From Lysobacteraceae bacterium (GTDB lineage Bacteria > Pseudomonadota > Gammaproteobacteria > Xanthomonadales > Xanthomonadaceae), in the NCBI GenBank assembly GCA_030681035.1, contig JAUXUI010000035.1, positions 27,623-91,622 on the forward strand: a DNA stretch of 64,000 nucleotides. Direction: 5' to 3'. The translations under genes were made by a program, and so were the position numbers. Position 1 is the first letter of the stretch; each line of letters starts with the position of its first letter. Of this stretch, positions 45,793 to 55,975 are shown piece after piece. The notes below the pieces were generated by a model. It was not told the DNA's origin and did not search any database. It saw only the letters and a program-made list of their open reading frames with translations.

Positions 45793-48021
45793 ATGAAGAA
45801 TCCCCTCATGAAATTAGGTTGGTTCGACCACCTGCGGAAGACGTCGGTAATTTTGCAAAGTGAGGTCGCCGAATGTGGTCTCGCCTGTCTGGCCATGATC
45901 GCCAATCACCACGGTAATAGGATCGGATTGAGGGATATGCGCCAGCAATTCCCACAGACGCTACGGGGCATGAGCGTGGACCAGATTCTCAAGGCCGGGC
46001 GGCTGATCGGGTTGAACGGGCGGGCACTGCGCTTGGAGTTAGAGCACTTAGGTGAACTTAAACTGCCCTGCATCCTGCACTGGGGCATGTCGCACTTTGT
46101 GGTGTTGACCAAGGTCGCGCGCACTGGCATCACCATCCTTGACCCAGCGATTGGCAAGCGCGAGGTCAAGTTGTTCGACGTGGATCGTCTGTTCACCGGT
46201 GTCGCCGTGGAGCTACTGCCAGCGAACAAGTTCGGCATCACACCAGGAACTGCCCCACTCCAATTTCGTCAACTGTGGACGAAGATGTCGGGCGTTGGCA
46301 GCTCTCTGTTAGCAGTGTTCGGCTTGTCGTTGCTGATCCAGTTCATGATGCTGCTCGCGCCATTTCAGATGCAGATGTCGATCGACGAGGCGATCCCGAC
46401 CAATGACGCAGCCTTCCTGACCACATTGTTGGTAGCGGTGGTGATCTTGCTGATCATCCAAGTTGCGGTCGGTGTCTTGCGTTCCCTGCTGATTTTACAT
46501 TTGTCCAATACGATTAGCTTCCAAGTCGCTTCCAACCTGTTCGCCCATCTGATGCGGCTGCCAGTGGAGTTCTTCGAGCGTCGCCATGTCGGCGACATTG
46601 CTTCACGTTTTGTCTCCCTTGACAAAATCCGTGAGACCCTAACCACTTCCTTTGTCGAGGCCATCGTTGATGGCATGCTGGTGATCGGTACCCTCTGCGC
46701 AATGTTTCTCTACAGCCCTGCGCTGGGCGCCATCGCGGCGGGTGGTCTAGGCGTGTATGCGCTCGCGAAGTGGCTGACCCACGCGACGCTCAGACACGCC
46801 ACCGAAGAGTACATCGCTTTCAACGCGCGCAAGGACACTAGCTTCCTGGAATCCATTCGCGGCATAACCACTATCCGTCAACATGGCGGCGAGAGCGACC
46901 GCCACGGACTCTGGCAGAATGCAATGGCTGATAGCCTCAACGCGAATACGCGAGTCGGGCGGCTCACTGTCGTTCAGAACGCGGTCAATCAGTTCTTCCT
47001 GAACTTGGATGCAATCTTGATTCTCTACGTCGGTGCATTAGGGGTCATGGCCAACGAGCTGACCTTGGGCGTGCTCACAGCGACCCTTGCTTACCGCAAC
47101 CAGTTTTCGCAACGCGGGGCGGCGCTGATTGACAAACTCCAGGCCTTCGGCTTGGCCCGCTTGCACCTTGAACGCGTTTCAGACATTGCCCTGGCCAACC
47201 CGTCCAAGTCTCTTGAAAATCCGTCGGCGGCACCAATCACGGGTGAGGGACGCGTCGAAATCAAGGGGTTGGAGTACCGCTACGGGCAGTTCGATAGGCC
47301 GGTATTCGCCAACCTCAACCTGACCGTCGCGCCGGGTGAGTCGATCACCATTATCGGCGCCTCGGGCAATGGCAAATCCACCTTGCTCAAGTGTTTGCTA
47401 GGCATGGCCGAACCGACTGCGGGCGAGGTGCTGGTCGACGGCCAAGCGGCGGCTGTTGCTGGACGGGGCGCTACGATTGCCGCTGTGTTGCAGGGCGACG
47501 AACTGTTTTCCGGGACCGTGGCGGACAATATCAGCTTCTTCGGCAGTGACTTCGACCGTGAGCGCATGATCGATGCAGCCCGCTGGGTTGGCCTGCACCA
47601 TGTCATCGAGCGGATGCCGATGCAGTATGACACGCCCATTGGCGACATTGGCAAGTCGCTCTCGGCGGGCCAGCAGCAACGCCTCATGATCGCCCGGGCC
47701 CTGTACCGGAATCCAAAAGTTCTGGTGCTGGATGAGGCCACATCCCATCTGGACATACTTTCCGAGCGCTTCATTAACGAGAATATCCGACGCCTCAAGA
47801 TCACACGTATCTGCGTCGCGCACCGACCGGAAACGATCCTGACAGCCGATCGGATTTATGCGTTGGAGGACGGGGCATTAACCGAGGTGCCGCGCGAAAC
47901 GATGGTGGCAATGTTTGAGAAGTTGCGCAGCGTCATCGCCACCGCGAGCGAATCTAATAGCCCGGTGATCTCGCCATTCGATGGCCGGGCGGTAACGGAT
48001 GTCGTGCAGGCTACTCCGTGA
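45793..48021 (+). CDS. C39 peptidase-containing ABC exporter (PCAT, CvaB-like)
   Basis: A 742-aa bifunctional exporter. The N-terminal C39 peptidase (about 15-145) has QSEVAECGLACLAM with the catalytic Cys28, the His in HWGMSHFVVL and the Asp in ILDPA; it cuts leaders after GG. Six membrane helices follow, then an ATPase with Walker A GASGNGKST, signature SLSAGQQQRL and Walker B VLVLDEATSHLD. It would remove the leader of the peptide at 42812 during export. The full catalytic set is present, so it is probably active. An earlier in-frame ATG at 45742 lies inside the previous gene. Confidence 0.94.
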   Translation: MKNPLMKLGWFDHLRKTSVILQSEVAECGLACLAMIANHHGNRIGLRDMRQQFPQTLRGMSVDQILKAGRLIGLNGRALRLELEHLGELKLPCILHWGMSHFVVLTKVARTGITILDPAIGKREVKLFDVDRLFTGVAVELLPANKFGITPGTAPLQFRQLWTKMSGVGSSLLAVFGLSLLIQFMMLLAPFQMQMSIDEAIPTNDAAFLTTLLVAVVILLIIQVAVGVLRSLLILHLSNTISFQVASNLFAHLMRLPVEFFERRHVGDIASRFVSLDKIRETLTTSFVEAIVDGMLVIGTLCAMFLYSPALGAIAAGGLGVYALAKWLTHATLRHATEEYIAFNARKDTSFLESIRGITTIRQHGGESDRHGLWQNAMADSLNANTRVGRLTVVQNAVNQFFLNLDAILILYVGALGVMANELTLGVLTATLAYRNQFSQRGAALIDKLQAFGLARLHLERVSDIALANPSKSLENPSAAPITGEGRVEIKGLEYRYGQFDRPVFANLNLTVAPGESITIIGASGNGKSTLLKCLLGMAEPTAGEVLVDGQAAAVAGRGATIAAVLQGDELFSGTVADNISFFGSDFDRERMIDAARWVGLHHVIERMPMQYDTPIGDIGKSLSAGQQQRLMIARALYRNPKVLVLDEATSHLDILSERFINENIRRLKITRICVAHRPETILTADRIYALEDGALTEVPRETMVAMFEKLRSVIATASESNSPVISPFDGRAVTDVVQATP

Positions 48022-48064
48022 TCTCCAACATCTCGGCAATCGCCAATCTCCTGAGTTCGCAACC

Positions 48065-48985
48065 ATGCCTCTGATTCAACCCAATCGACAGCCTGGCATC
48101 GCAGGCGATTTGTTGCAGATCGATAAGGTAGTGAAGCGTTTTGGCCGCGGACGAAACGCTGTGGACCACATCAGCTTTTCGGCAGGTCTGGGCGTCGTTG
48201 GCCTGCTCGGACCCAATGGTGCAGGCAAGTCGAGTTTGATGCGGATGCTGGTGGGGCTGATGGCTCCTGATTCGGGCGGTATCGGCTTCGACGGCATGGA
48301 CCCCAGCGCGGAAGAAGCCTGCTTCAAGGCCTGTATTGGTTATCTTCCGCAGGACTTCGGTCTGTACCCGGATGTTTCGGCGCTGGCCCTGCTCAATCAC
48401 CTTGCTGCGCTCAAGGGCATCGCCGGCAGGCGGGAGCGCACCGATCAGGTGGAGCAACTGCTCAGAGCAGTCAATTTGTGGGAAGTGCGACATCAGACGC
48501 TTGGTGGTTACTCCGGCGGAATGCGCCAGCGTTTCGGCATTGCCCAGGCACTACTGGGGCGTCCACGTTTGATCGTCGTCGACGAGCCCACCGCTGGCCT
48601 CGATCCTGAGGAGCGTTACCGGTTGCTCGGGCTGCTGGCCTCGCGCCGTCATGAGGCGGTGATTGTACTGTCCACTCATCTGGTTCAAGACGTTGCAGAG
48701 CTTTGTTCGCGCGCACTGATCTTGAATGATGGGCGCTTGCTGGCTGACGCACATCCAACCCAGGCGCCAATGGCACTGTCCGGCAGAGTATGGCGCGTGG
48801 AAGTCGAGCCAGAGGCGGTGGTGCAACTCGCGGGTTTGCGCGTGCTGCATTCCCGCTTGGCCGGTGGCCACGTGGTGGCGCACTGTCTGGCCGAGGTTGC
48901 GCCGACTACGGACGCCTCCCTGGTAACACCGAGTCTGGAGGATTTTTATTTCGCCACCTTGCTCGGCGCGGATCATGTGGCGTAG
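48065..48985 (+). CDS. ABC transporter ATPase, partner of permease-M1 fusion
   Basis: A 306-aa ATPase of the CcmA/drug-export type. Walker A is GPNGAGKSS, the Q-loop is GYLPQDFGLYPDVS, the signature is LGGYSGGMRQR, Walker B is RLIVVDEPTAGLD, and the H-switch is STHLVQD. It begins shortly after the PCAT gene; ATG 48065 is chosen, although an ATG at 47999 overlapping the PCAT gene is possible. Its end overlaps the permease-M1 gene by 11 bp. In bacteriocin loci such a second ABC system often gives self-immunity, which is the inferred role. Confidence 0.9.
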   Translation: MPLIQPNRQPGIAGDLLQIDKVVKRFGRGRNAVDHISFSAGLGVVGLLGPNGAGKSSLMRMLVGLMAPDSGGIGFDGMDPSAEEACFKACIGYLPQDFGLYPDVSALALLNHLAALKGIAGRRERTDQVEQLLRAVNLWEVRHQTLGGYSGGMRQRFGIAQALLGRPRLIVVDEPTAGLDPEERYRLLGLLASRRHEAVIVLSTHLVQDVAELCSRALILNDGRLLADAHPTQAPMALSGRVWRVEVEPEAVVQLAGLRVLHSRLAGGHVVAHCLAEVAPTTDASLVTPSLEDFYFATLLGADHVA

Positions 48986-51900
48986 CCTCGCCGCGCTTGA
49001 ACTGGACCTGCAGCGCCGATCGCCGGTGACTTGGCTGCTTGCGGCAGTAACGGCGGCGCTCGGCGCGGCGCTGGCCACGGGTAGCCTTAGCGCCATTCCA
49101 CAGCTGGTCTCCCCTGCCGGTGCTCCGTATGCGCTGGCCTACAACCTCGCGGCGCTGTCCTGGGGCTTGTTGGCCTTGGCGGTTGTGCCGGTGACGCGCT
49201 GCGCGCTGCGTGACGACGAGTATCGGACCGCGGGCCTGCTACGCGTGACGACAGGACGCCGCCAGTATGCGTTCGGGCGTGCGGCTGCGGCGCTGGTGCT
49301 TACACTAGCACTGATGCTCTGCGGCGTCGCCGGCTACGTGGCCGCTGCTTTGGGCGCGGTCGATGTATCGGTACTGGTAGGCACACTGTGGTGGATTGCG
49401 CTGCCCAATGCGCTGTCGATAGCGGCGCTGATCTTTTCCACTGCGGCGCTGGGTCGAACGCTGACGATGGGTTGGATAGGCGCTTTCATGCTGGTCGGTC
49501 TAGTCGTGCTGGGTTTGGGCAACGGGCCCATTGGGCCGCGCTTTTACCTGTCCGAGGCGTTCGCGTTTCGGGTGGTATTTACAGATATCCTGGCTTTGCC
49601 GCCGTCGACGCTGGCGACGGCGCCGCTGCATCTGGGCAACGCTTTGCTGGCCAACCGGGCGTTCTGGTTGGTTGTGGCCTTGGCGTTGTTCACTTTGGCG
49701 GTCGCTCTTGGCTATCGCCGCGTTGACGCCCACTCCCCCAAGACCGCAGCCTCGAAGGGCGCCGGACGCGTCGGGTTCGCTCGGTTGCCTGAGCGGCCGG
49801 CCCTGTTGGCGCAAGGCTTGCGCCTGGCGGCGTTTGACTTGGCGTTTCTGTTCCGTAGCTTGACCGTGTGGGTCGGACTGCCGGTGTTGGTGTTTGTCCT
49901 GGTGGAAGGTGTTGGCACGCTCGCGCCACCGTTCTATCTACCCAACCTGCCGACCCAGGCCGAGCTGCTCTCGCATCTGGCTGGACCCTACCAGTGGGCA
50001 GCGATGGCTTGGGTTGTGCTGTTGGCAATCGACCTATGCCAGCGCGAACACGACCAGCGCATTGTTGCGTTGACCCGCTTGCTGCCGATATCGGCGGGAA
50101 CCCGGCTGTTTGCCAAGGCTGCGGCACTATGCATGCTCGTGCTGCTGCTGCAAGGCGCCGCGACACTGTCGTTGCTGACTGTCACCGGAGGGATGCCGAG
50201 CAACACGTTCTTCCTCGGGACGTTGATGAGTGCCGTTCCGATCGCGTTGGCAGCCTGCGCGGCAGTGACAATGCAGGCGTGGACCGGCACTCGCCATGGC
50301 GCTTACCTCGGGCTACTTTTGGTGGCGGGACTGGGCTTTGCTCTGAGCGCGCTATCGATCAGCCCTGGCCTTGTGCAGTTCGCCCGCTTGCCTTCGCTGC
50401 ATCTGTCGGACTTGCTGGGCATAGCCGACGCACGTGATCGCTGGGTGGCCTATGCCACCTACTGGATGCTGGCCACGGTCGCGCTGGGATTGGCCGCGCT
50501 TTCGCGCCAGGTGAAGTGGGCCGGTCGCGCTGCGGTGCTGTCGGGCCTGCTGTGGTTGGGTTTCGGATGCTGGCTCTATCTGCAAAGCGCGCCATTCACG
50601 ATTAGGGGCGATGGCTGGCAAGTGGCCTATGAGCGGGCGCTGCGAGCTTACGCCGATGCACCGCGACCCGATCTAATCCATGTCGAGCTGACCGCTCACT
50701 TCGAGCCGGCTCGCCGCGCGGTGCGGCTGGAGGGCGTTCAGACCTTCCGTCGGTCCAGTGAGGATGCAGTGGGCGCGCTGGCGTTCAGTTTACCGATGGG
50801 CACCGCGACGGAACTGCAGGTGCTGGCGCCACACAAGGTGATCGCCGATGGGCTCGGATACCGCGTGATTTCGCTGGCCACACCCCTGTCACCAGGAGGC
50901 GAAGTCAAGGTGCGCTACGTCACCACGCTTCAGGCGCCTTGGATGGCGTCCGACCCGCAACTCAGCATGCAGGGGCAGACCATCTTCAGTCCGCTGTTCC
51001 AGCCGGGGCTGCAATACCAGTCAGAGCGCGAAATCCAGGATCCTCGCCGTCGTGCGGAACTGGGTCTGGCCGGGGCTGCCTTTTCGTCCGACGCGGAAAC
51101 CGTCCAGCCGTATCGTCTGCTCGGAACCGGGAATGGCCGCCGCATCGAATTTCACGCCAGCTTGAAGGTTCCCGTGGGCTGGACTGCGGTCGCGCCTGGA
51201 CGGCTGCTGGCGGTGACGCCGCAGAAGGACGGTAGCCGTGAATTCGTTTATGCCGCGACCCAACCAATCTCGCCGATGTTCGCACTGGCCGCCCAGCCGT
51301 GGCGGGAGAAAAAAGCCCAGGTGGGCAACGACTCGCTGCGCTTGCTCCATGGCCCGACCCATGCGGCGAACCTGGCGCATATCCAGACGACCGCCAAGGC
51401 GGCACTCGATCGCTTCGGCGCACTGTTTGGCGCTTATCCAAATTCGGTTTTGACCATTGCCGAAGTGCCGAATGGCAGCACCAACCCGTTGAGCCAGCCC
51501 GGGCTCATTTTGCTGCCGGAAAATGCCGGCTACGTGCAGGACCTGAACATGGGCGGCCTCTTTGGCTTCGCCCAGAAACAACTGGCTGTGGACCCAACGG
51601 TACTGGTGGTGGCGCACGAAATCGCGCACCAGTGGTGGGGTCTCCAGTTTTCGGCGGCCGAAGCGCCCGGCGGCACTTGGCTGACCGAATCGATCCCCCA
51701 GTATTTTGCCCTTGTCCTGTTGGAAGAATTGCAGGGTATACAACGCCTGCGGGCAGCTTCGATGCAGCAACGTGTCGCGTATTTCGACGGACACCGGCCT
51801 GGCCTGCACGAATGCGCGCTCACCGCTTGCACCTACCTGTCGCCTTACCTGGCCTACGCCAAGGGCGGCCTGGTCTGGCTGACTCTGGAAGACGCGGTCG

Positions 51901-52337
51901 GCCGAAAGGCGCTTCAGGCTGCGCTCGCCGAGCACTACCGGCAGCAGCAGGGTTTCGCGCTCGCTCAGGATCTACTGTCCCGGCTCAAGCGATCCTTTCC
52001 CGCCCAAGAAAGACTGATCGAGGAACTGTTCGAACAGGTAGCTACACATCAGTTGGCGATCCGCGCAGCAACCCCGACGGCTGACGGACGGCGGCTGCAA
52101 GTGACGCTGGCGTTCGCTACGCAGCCCCAAGACGCCACGCCACCCGTTGGACGCCGACGCATTTGGCTGGAGTTTCAGACCAGGCGCGGCGAACAGGTGG
52201 GCCGCCATGTTCTGGAACTGCATTCTGGCGTGCATGCGGTGGAATTGCCGCTGCCCACAGGAGCCAGTCGTCTGGTCGTCGATCCGGACTTCAAGTTATT
52301 GGAGGCCGAGCGGAACGACAACATCGCAACGTGGTGA
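48975..52337 (+). CDS. ABC-2 permease fused to M1 aminopeptidase domain
   Basis: A 1120-aa fusion. Residues about 1-530 carry some twelve membrane helices in two ABC-2-like sets. Residues about 545-1120 form an extracytoplasmic M1 metallopeptidase with zinc motif HEIAHQWW and the third ligand in TWLTES 18 residues later, giving HExxH-x18-E. The usual GAMEN substrate loop is not seen; the corresponding area reads NGSTNPLSQPG. The fusion type is known from annotated genomes, but its substrate is not established. Encoded with its ATPase and at the end of the microcin operon, it may trim, detoxify or expel the peptide. Confidence 0.88.
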   Translation: MWRSLAALELDLQRRSPVTWLLAAVTAALGAALATGSLSAIPQLVSPAGAPYALAYNLAALSWGLLALAVVPVTRCALRDDEYRTAGLLRVTTGRRQYAFGRAAAALVLTLALMLCGVAGYVAAALGAVDVSVLVGTLWWIALPNALSIAALIFSTAALGRTLTMGWIGAFMLVGLVVLGLGNGPIGPRFYLSEAFAFRVVFTDILALPPSTLATAPLHLGNALLANRAFWLVVALALFTLAVALGYRRVDAHSPKTAASKGAGRVGFARLPERPALLAQGLRLAAFDLAFLFRSLTVWVGLPVLVFVLVEGVGTLAPPFYLPNLPTQAELLSHLAGPYQWAAMAWVVLLAIDLCQREHDQRIVALTRLLPISAGTRLFAKAAALCMLVLLLQGAATLSLLTVTGGMPSNTFFLGTLMSAVPIALAACAAVTMQAWTGTRHGAYLGLLLVAGLGFALSALSISPGLVQFARLPSLHLSDLLGIADARDRWVAYATYWMLATVALGLAALSRQVKWAGRAAVLSGLLWLGFGCWLYLQSAPFTIRGDGWQVAYERALRAYADAPRPDLIHVELTAHFEPARRAVRLEGVQTFRRSSEDAVGALAFSLPMGTATELQVLAPHKVIADGLGYRVISLATPLSPGGEVKVRYVTTLQAPWMASDPQLSMQGQTIFSPLFQPGLQYQSEREIQDPRRRAELGLAGAAFSSDAETVQPYRLLGTGNGRRIEFHASLKVPVGWTAVAPGRLLAVTPQKDGSREFVYAATQPISPMFALAAQPWREKKAQVGNDSLRLLHGPTHAANLAHIQTTAKAALDRFGALFGAYPNSVLTIAEVPNGSTNPLSQPGLILLPENAGYVQDLNMGGLFGFAQKQLAVDPTVLVVAHEIAHQWWGLQFSAAEAPGGTWLTESIPQYFALVLLEELQGIQRLRAASMQQRVAYFDGHRPGLHECALTACTYLSPYLAYAKGGLVWLTLEDAVGRKALQAALAEHYRQQQGFALAQDLLSRLKRSFPAQERLIEELFEQVATHQLAIRAATPTADGRRLQVTLAFATQPQDATPPVGRRRIWLEFQTRRGEQVGRHVLELHSGVHAVELPLPTGASRLVVDPDFKLLEAERNDNIATW

Positions 52338-52612
52338 ACACGGACGTTTGCGTTGGCGCCGAAGTATTCGTATGCGCCACTGGCCGTCCTCGCAAGCGTA
52401 GGTGCGATGGGTCGGGCAAGACACTGGCCGGGCTTTTCGCGTTTCGTTTGGGACGGAGAGTTTGGGACGGAGACTAGAGCTGAGACTAGAGCTTGCCGCA
52501 GTGGTATCGCAAGTGGTAGTGTGTACTGGTGTGGCGCGCACTCGCGCCCCGAGTTTTTGTCGCAAACACCCCTCTCTTCCACACTCGCAACCTTCAAGGC
52601 GAGGTGCATCCC

Positions 52613-54535
52613 GTGTCCGAGCAACCCACCGAAAACGGCGACGCCGCGAAAGCTTCTGCGCGCGGTCAGTCTGATTCTTCCACCAACGACGCCGCAAGCG
52701 CACCAAAAGCTGCGCCGGTGCCCAAGCCCGCTGCCGAGCCCAAGCCCGCTGCCGAGCCGAAGCCCGCTGCCGAGCCGAAGCCTGCTGCCGAGCCCAAGCC
52801 CGCTGCCGAGCCCAAGCCTGCTGCCGAGCCGAAGCCCGCTGCCGAGCCCAAGCCTGCTGCCGAGCCGAAGCCCGCTGCCGAGCCCAAGCCCGCTGCCGAG
52901 CCCAAGCCCGCTGCCGAGCCGAAGCCCGCTGCCGAGCCGAAGCCTGCTGCCGAGCCCAAGCCCGCTGCCGAGCCCAAGCCCGCTGCCGAGCCCAAGCCCG
53001 CTGCCGAGCCCAAGCCTGCTGCCGAATCCGCAAACAACTCTGGCGGCTCAGGGTCAAACGACAATGCGTCTGGCGATGGCAGCTCAGGCGCATCGAACAA
53101 CGACAGCAGCGACAACAATCAGACGCCGCGCGAAAACGCCCGTCGTGATCGACACCGCCGCAGTCGCCGCGACCGCGACCGTGCTGCGCCCGCAGCGCGC
53201 AGCAATAATGACGACTCCGAGGTCGAGCCGCGTGATAACCGTCCGCCGCCGATGATCCCGGCCGACTTTCCGACCTACAGCCTGAACGACCTCAAGCGGA
53301 TGCCAGCGCACAAGCTGCTGGACATCGCCGAGCAACTCAATATCCATGAAGGTGTGGCGCGCGCGCGCAAGCAGGACGTGATCTTCGCCCTGCTCAAGGT
53401 GCTTACCCGGGTCGGCGAAGGCGTTGCCGGTGAGGGTGTGCTGGAAATCCTGCCCGACGGCTTCGGTTTTCTGCGCTCGGCTGATGCCAGCTATCTGGCC
53501 GGCCCCGACGATGTCTACATCTCGCCCAGCCAGATCCGCCGTTTCAACCTGCGCACCGGTGATGAAATCGCCGGCCGCATCCGCAGCCCCAAGGATGGTG
53601 AGCGTTACGTCGCCCTGCTCAAGGTGGACACCATCAACGGTGAGCCGCCGGAAGCATCCAAGAACAAAGTGCTCTTCGAGAACCTCACGCCGCTGTTTCC
53701 GCGCCTGCGTTTTACCCTTGAGCGTGGCAACGGTTCCACCGAAGACATCACCGGCCGGGTGATGGACCTGATGTCGCCGATCGGCAAGGGCCAACGCGGC
53801 CTGATCGTGTCACCGCCCAAAGCCGGCAAGACGATGCTGTTGCAGAACGTCGCCAGCGCGATCATGTACAACCATCCTGACGTGCATCTGATCGTGCTGC
53901 TGATCGACGAGCGCCCGGAAGAAGTGACCGAAATGCAGCGCACGGTGCGCGGCGAAGTGGTCAGTTCAACGTTTGACGAGCCGGCGGCGCGTCACGTGCA
54001 GGTTGCCGAGATGGTGATCGAGCGTGCCAAGCGCCTGGTTGAACACAAGAAGGATGTGGTAATCCTGCTCGACTCGATCACCCGCCTGGCGCGCGCCTAC
54101 AACACTGTGGTGCCCAGCTCCGGCAAGGTGCTCACCGGCGGTGTCGATGCCAATGCCCTGCACCGGCCCAAGCGGTTCTTCGGTGCCGCGCGCAATGTCG
54201 AAGAAGGCGGTTCGCTGACCATCATCGCCACCGCGCTGGTGGAAACCGGCTCGAAGATGGACGAGGTGATCTACGAGGAGTTCAAGGGCACCGGCAACAT
54301 GGAAGTTCACATGGACCGCCGTATCGCCGAAAAACGCGTCTACCCGGCGATCAACATCAACCGTTCCGGCACCCGCCGCGAGGAATTGCTGATCGATGCC
54401 GACCTGCTGCAGAAGATCTGGATTTTGCGCAAGTTGCTGCATCCGATGGACGAGCTCAGCGCGATCGAGTTCTTGCTCGACAAGATGAAGAACACCAAGA
54501 CCAACGAAGAGTTCTTTGGCTTCATGAAGCGCTGA
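52613..54535 (+). CDS. rho: Transcription termination factor Rho with expanded N-terminal repeat
   Basis: A 640-aa hexameric RNA helicase ending transcription. The start is GTG 52613 with GAGG upstream; the longer frame from 52529 lacks support. Residues about 37-138 are 17 units of PKPAAE, followed by an acidic-to-basic disordered stretch ([14 protein letters not shown]). The usual Rho follows: cold-shock-like RNA-binding domain with DGFGFLRS, P-loop PPKAGKT near residue 402, Walker [14 protein letters not shown], and the Q/R-loop region. The standard Rho is about 420 aa, so the N-terminal addition is about 200 aa. It is not beside trxA/rhlB as in enterics. Confidence 0.96.
   Translation: MSEQPTENGDAAKASARGQSDSSTNDAASAPKAAPVPKPAAEPKPAAEPKPAAEPKPAAEPKPAAEPKPAAEPKPAAEPKPAAEPKPAAEPKPAAEPKPAAEPKPAAEPKPAAEPKPAAEPKPAAEPKPAAEPKPAAESANNSGGSGSNDNASGDGSSGASNNDSSDNNQTPRENARRDRHRRSRRDRDRAAPAARSNNDDSEVEPRDNRPPPMIPADFPTYSLNDLKRMPAHKLLDIAEQLNIHEGVARARKQDVIFALLKVLTRVGEGVAGEGVLEILPDGFGFLRSADASYLAGPDDVYISPSQIRRFNLRTGDEIAGRIRSPKDGERYVALLKVDTINGEPPEASKNKVLFENLTPLFPRLRFTLERGNGSTEDITGRVMDLMSPIGKGQRGLIVSPPKAGKTMLLQNVASAIMYNHPDVHLIVLLIDERPEEVTEMQRTVRGEVVSSTFDEPAARHVQVAEMVIERAKRLVEHKKDVVILLDSITRLARAYNTVVPSSGKVLTGGVDANALHRPKRFFGAARNVEEGGSLTIIATALVETGSKMDEVIYEEFKGTGNMEVHMDRRIAEKRVYPAININRSGTRREELLIDADLLQKIWILRKLLHPMDELSAIEFLLDKMKNTKTNEEFFGFMKR
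52721..53026 (+). repeat. Seventeen 18-bp tandem repeats in rho
   Basis: Exactly 17 units of CCCAAGCCCGCTGCCGAG with only synonymous third-base changes, until the last base of the final unit. They encode PKPAAE repeats. Length is likely to vary by slippage or recombination among strains. Confidence 0.95.
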
Positions 54536-54579
54536 GGTGTGCCTGTGGCATGCGGGCAACGGCACTTCCGTGTTCCTCG

Positions 54580-54664
54580 TCATTCCCGCGAAAGCGGGAA
54601 TCCAGAGTTCCCAGCTAACCAGCGACCCAGTGTCGCTGGATTCCCGCCTGCGCGGGAATGACGA
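54580..54664. repeat. Pair of REP-like palindromes downstream of rho
   Basis: Hairpin 1 ATTCCCGC-GAAA-GCGGGAAT (about 54582-54601) and hairpin 2 ATTCCCGC-CTGC-GCGGGAAT (about 54639-54658) lie head to tail in the usual TCATTCCCGC...GGAATGACGA context. The same sequence family is found in the MITE at 9103-9259 and at 9311. Confidence 0.8.
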
Positions 54665-54715
54665 AACGTCGGAGTTCAGGCTTTAGAAGTTCCATTGGGC
54701 CTGTGGGGATATTGC

Positions 54716-55975
54716 TTACAAGCCGAGCACCAGGTCGTCGGCAGCCACGTTGTCCAGGCGAATCTTGTTGACGAACAGCGAGAACGCCAGCATCCCGGCG
54801 AGGCCGTTGGCGCGTTGCATCCACGGCGGTAAAAAGCCCGGCGCGGCAACCGCGCCACTGGCGAACTGCGATTCGAGCGCAAACACATCTTCCAGCGCCA
54901 TCTTGCCAGCGAACAATTGCCTCGCGCGGGCGAGTTGGCGATGCCGCAAACACCAGCGAAAAAACGTATGCACCGCGAGCAGTCCGTGCAGGTAAACCGT
55001 GTCCTTGGTGAACGCGCCGCCGCCGGATAACGGCACGCCGCGAAACACGCGCTGCGCCGAAGTGAAACTGTCGATATCGGTCTGCCCGGAATCGATGAAA
55101 AAGCGGAATACCTCGACGAAGTCGGCGCCGTGGATGGCCTTGTCGATGGCAATGATGCGCAGGCTGATGCGCTTCATGCGGCCAATGTCCATCGCGCCAC
55201 TGAGCATTTCCGAGAGCGTCGCCAGGCCTTCCTGGGTAGCGGTGGTGCGCGGCGCACCGCGCGCCATCGATTTGAGCCAGGGCTGCTCGCGGCCGTTGAG
55301 GCCGGTCAGGGTGTGAACAAAGGCTTCGTGCATCAGCAACTGATTGCGATCGTATTCGCTGAAGCCGGTGTTGGTGCGCAAGCGGATACGGGTCGGGCTG
55401 GCAGCGGCTTTGGCGATCAGGTTGGGGTCGAGTTCGACGCGGATCTGATGACCGACAAAAAAAGTATCGATGGCCTGCTGCAATTCGAGCTGCACCTGTT
55501 CGGCCGGTAGCACATAGCTGGGCTCGGCGTTGCGCAATTCCTGATCTAGCTCGTTGGCCAGGTCGACAAAGTGGCGGGCAGCTTCCAGATTGGTCGGTCC
55601 GTTGGCCGGCAGCATTTCCACCGGCCGCCCGAACAATCGGGCGGAATACGCGGTGACGCGATGGCTGCCAAGCACATCGAGCAAGCGGGTGGCGATGCGC
55701 CAGCTTTCGCTGGTCTGTTGCAGATAATGGCCGAGCGGATGGTCGGCGTCGGCGGCACGATGGATGGCATCGAGTTCGCTGCGCACGTCGTGGAAATCAA
55801 AACGGGGGTACGCGATCTGCGGCATGCTGATGTTGCCTGCGCGCCAGGCGGCAAGAAATGATTCCTGCACCTGTGCCGGCCAACTCACCGCTTCGAGCAT
55901 GCGGATTGGCCGCACTGCGGTGACCAGACGCGCATCGAGCGCGGCATGATGGATCAGTGCCGGGTCGGTGGTCAC
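54716..55975 (-). CDS. DUF1704 / QEGLA-motif putative metallopeptidase
   Basis: A 419-aa protein annotated in many genomes as flavohemoglobin expression-modulating QEGLA motif protein. The motif TQEGLA is present, and HEAFVH with the upstream basic/aromatic block forms a probable zinc site (HExxxH), as in the related eukaryotic tyrosine carboxypeptidases of the MATCAP type. The substrate in bacteria is unknown. The start is a GTG at 55975, giving a GTGA overlap with the rsgA stop, so it is translated from the same mRNA as rsgA. Confidence 0.85.
   Translation of the reverse strand: MTTDPALIHHAALDARLVTAVRPIRMLEAVSWPAQVQESFLAAWRAGNISMPQIAYPRFDFHDVRSELDAIHRAADADHPLGHYLQQTSESWRIATRLLDVLGSHRVTAYSARLFGRPVEMLPANGPTNLEAARHFVDLANELDQELRNAEPSYVLPAEQVQLELQQAIDTFFVGHQIRVELDPNLIAKAAASPTRIRLRTNTGFSEYDRNQLLMHEAFVHTLTGLNGREQPWLKSMARGAPRTTATQEGLATLSEMLSGAMDIGRMKRISLRIIAIDKAIHGADFVEVFRFFIDSGQTDIDSFTSAQRVFRGVPLSGGGAFTKDTVYLHGLLAVHTFFRWCLRHRQLARARQLFAGKMALEDVFALESQFASGAVAAPGFLPPWMQRANGLAGMLAFSLFVNKIRLDNVAADDLVLGL

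Noticed and set aside
52721..53026. Regular repeats that could look like a CRISPR array
   Set aside because: The 18-bp units are directly adjacent without spacers and encode a PKPAAE peptide repeat in frame in rho.
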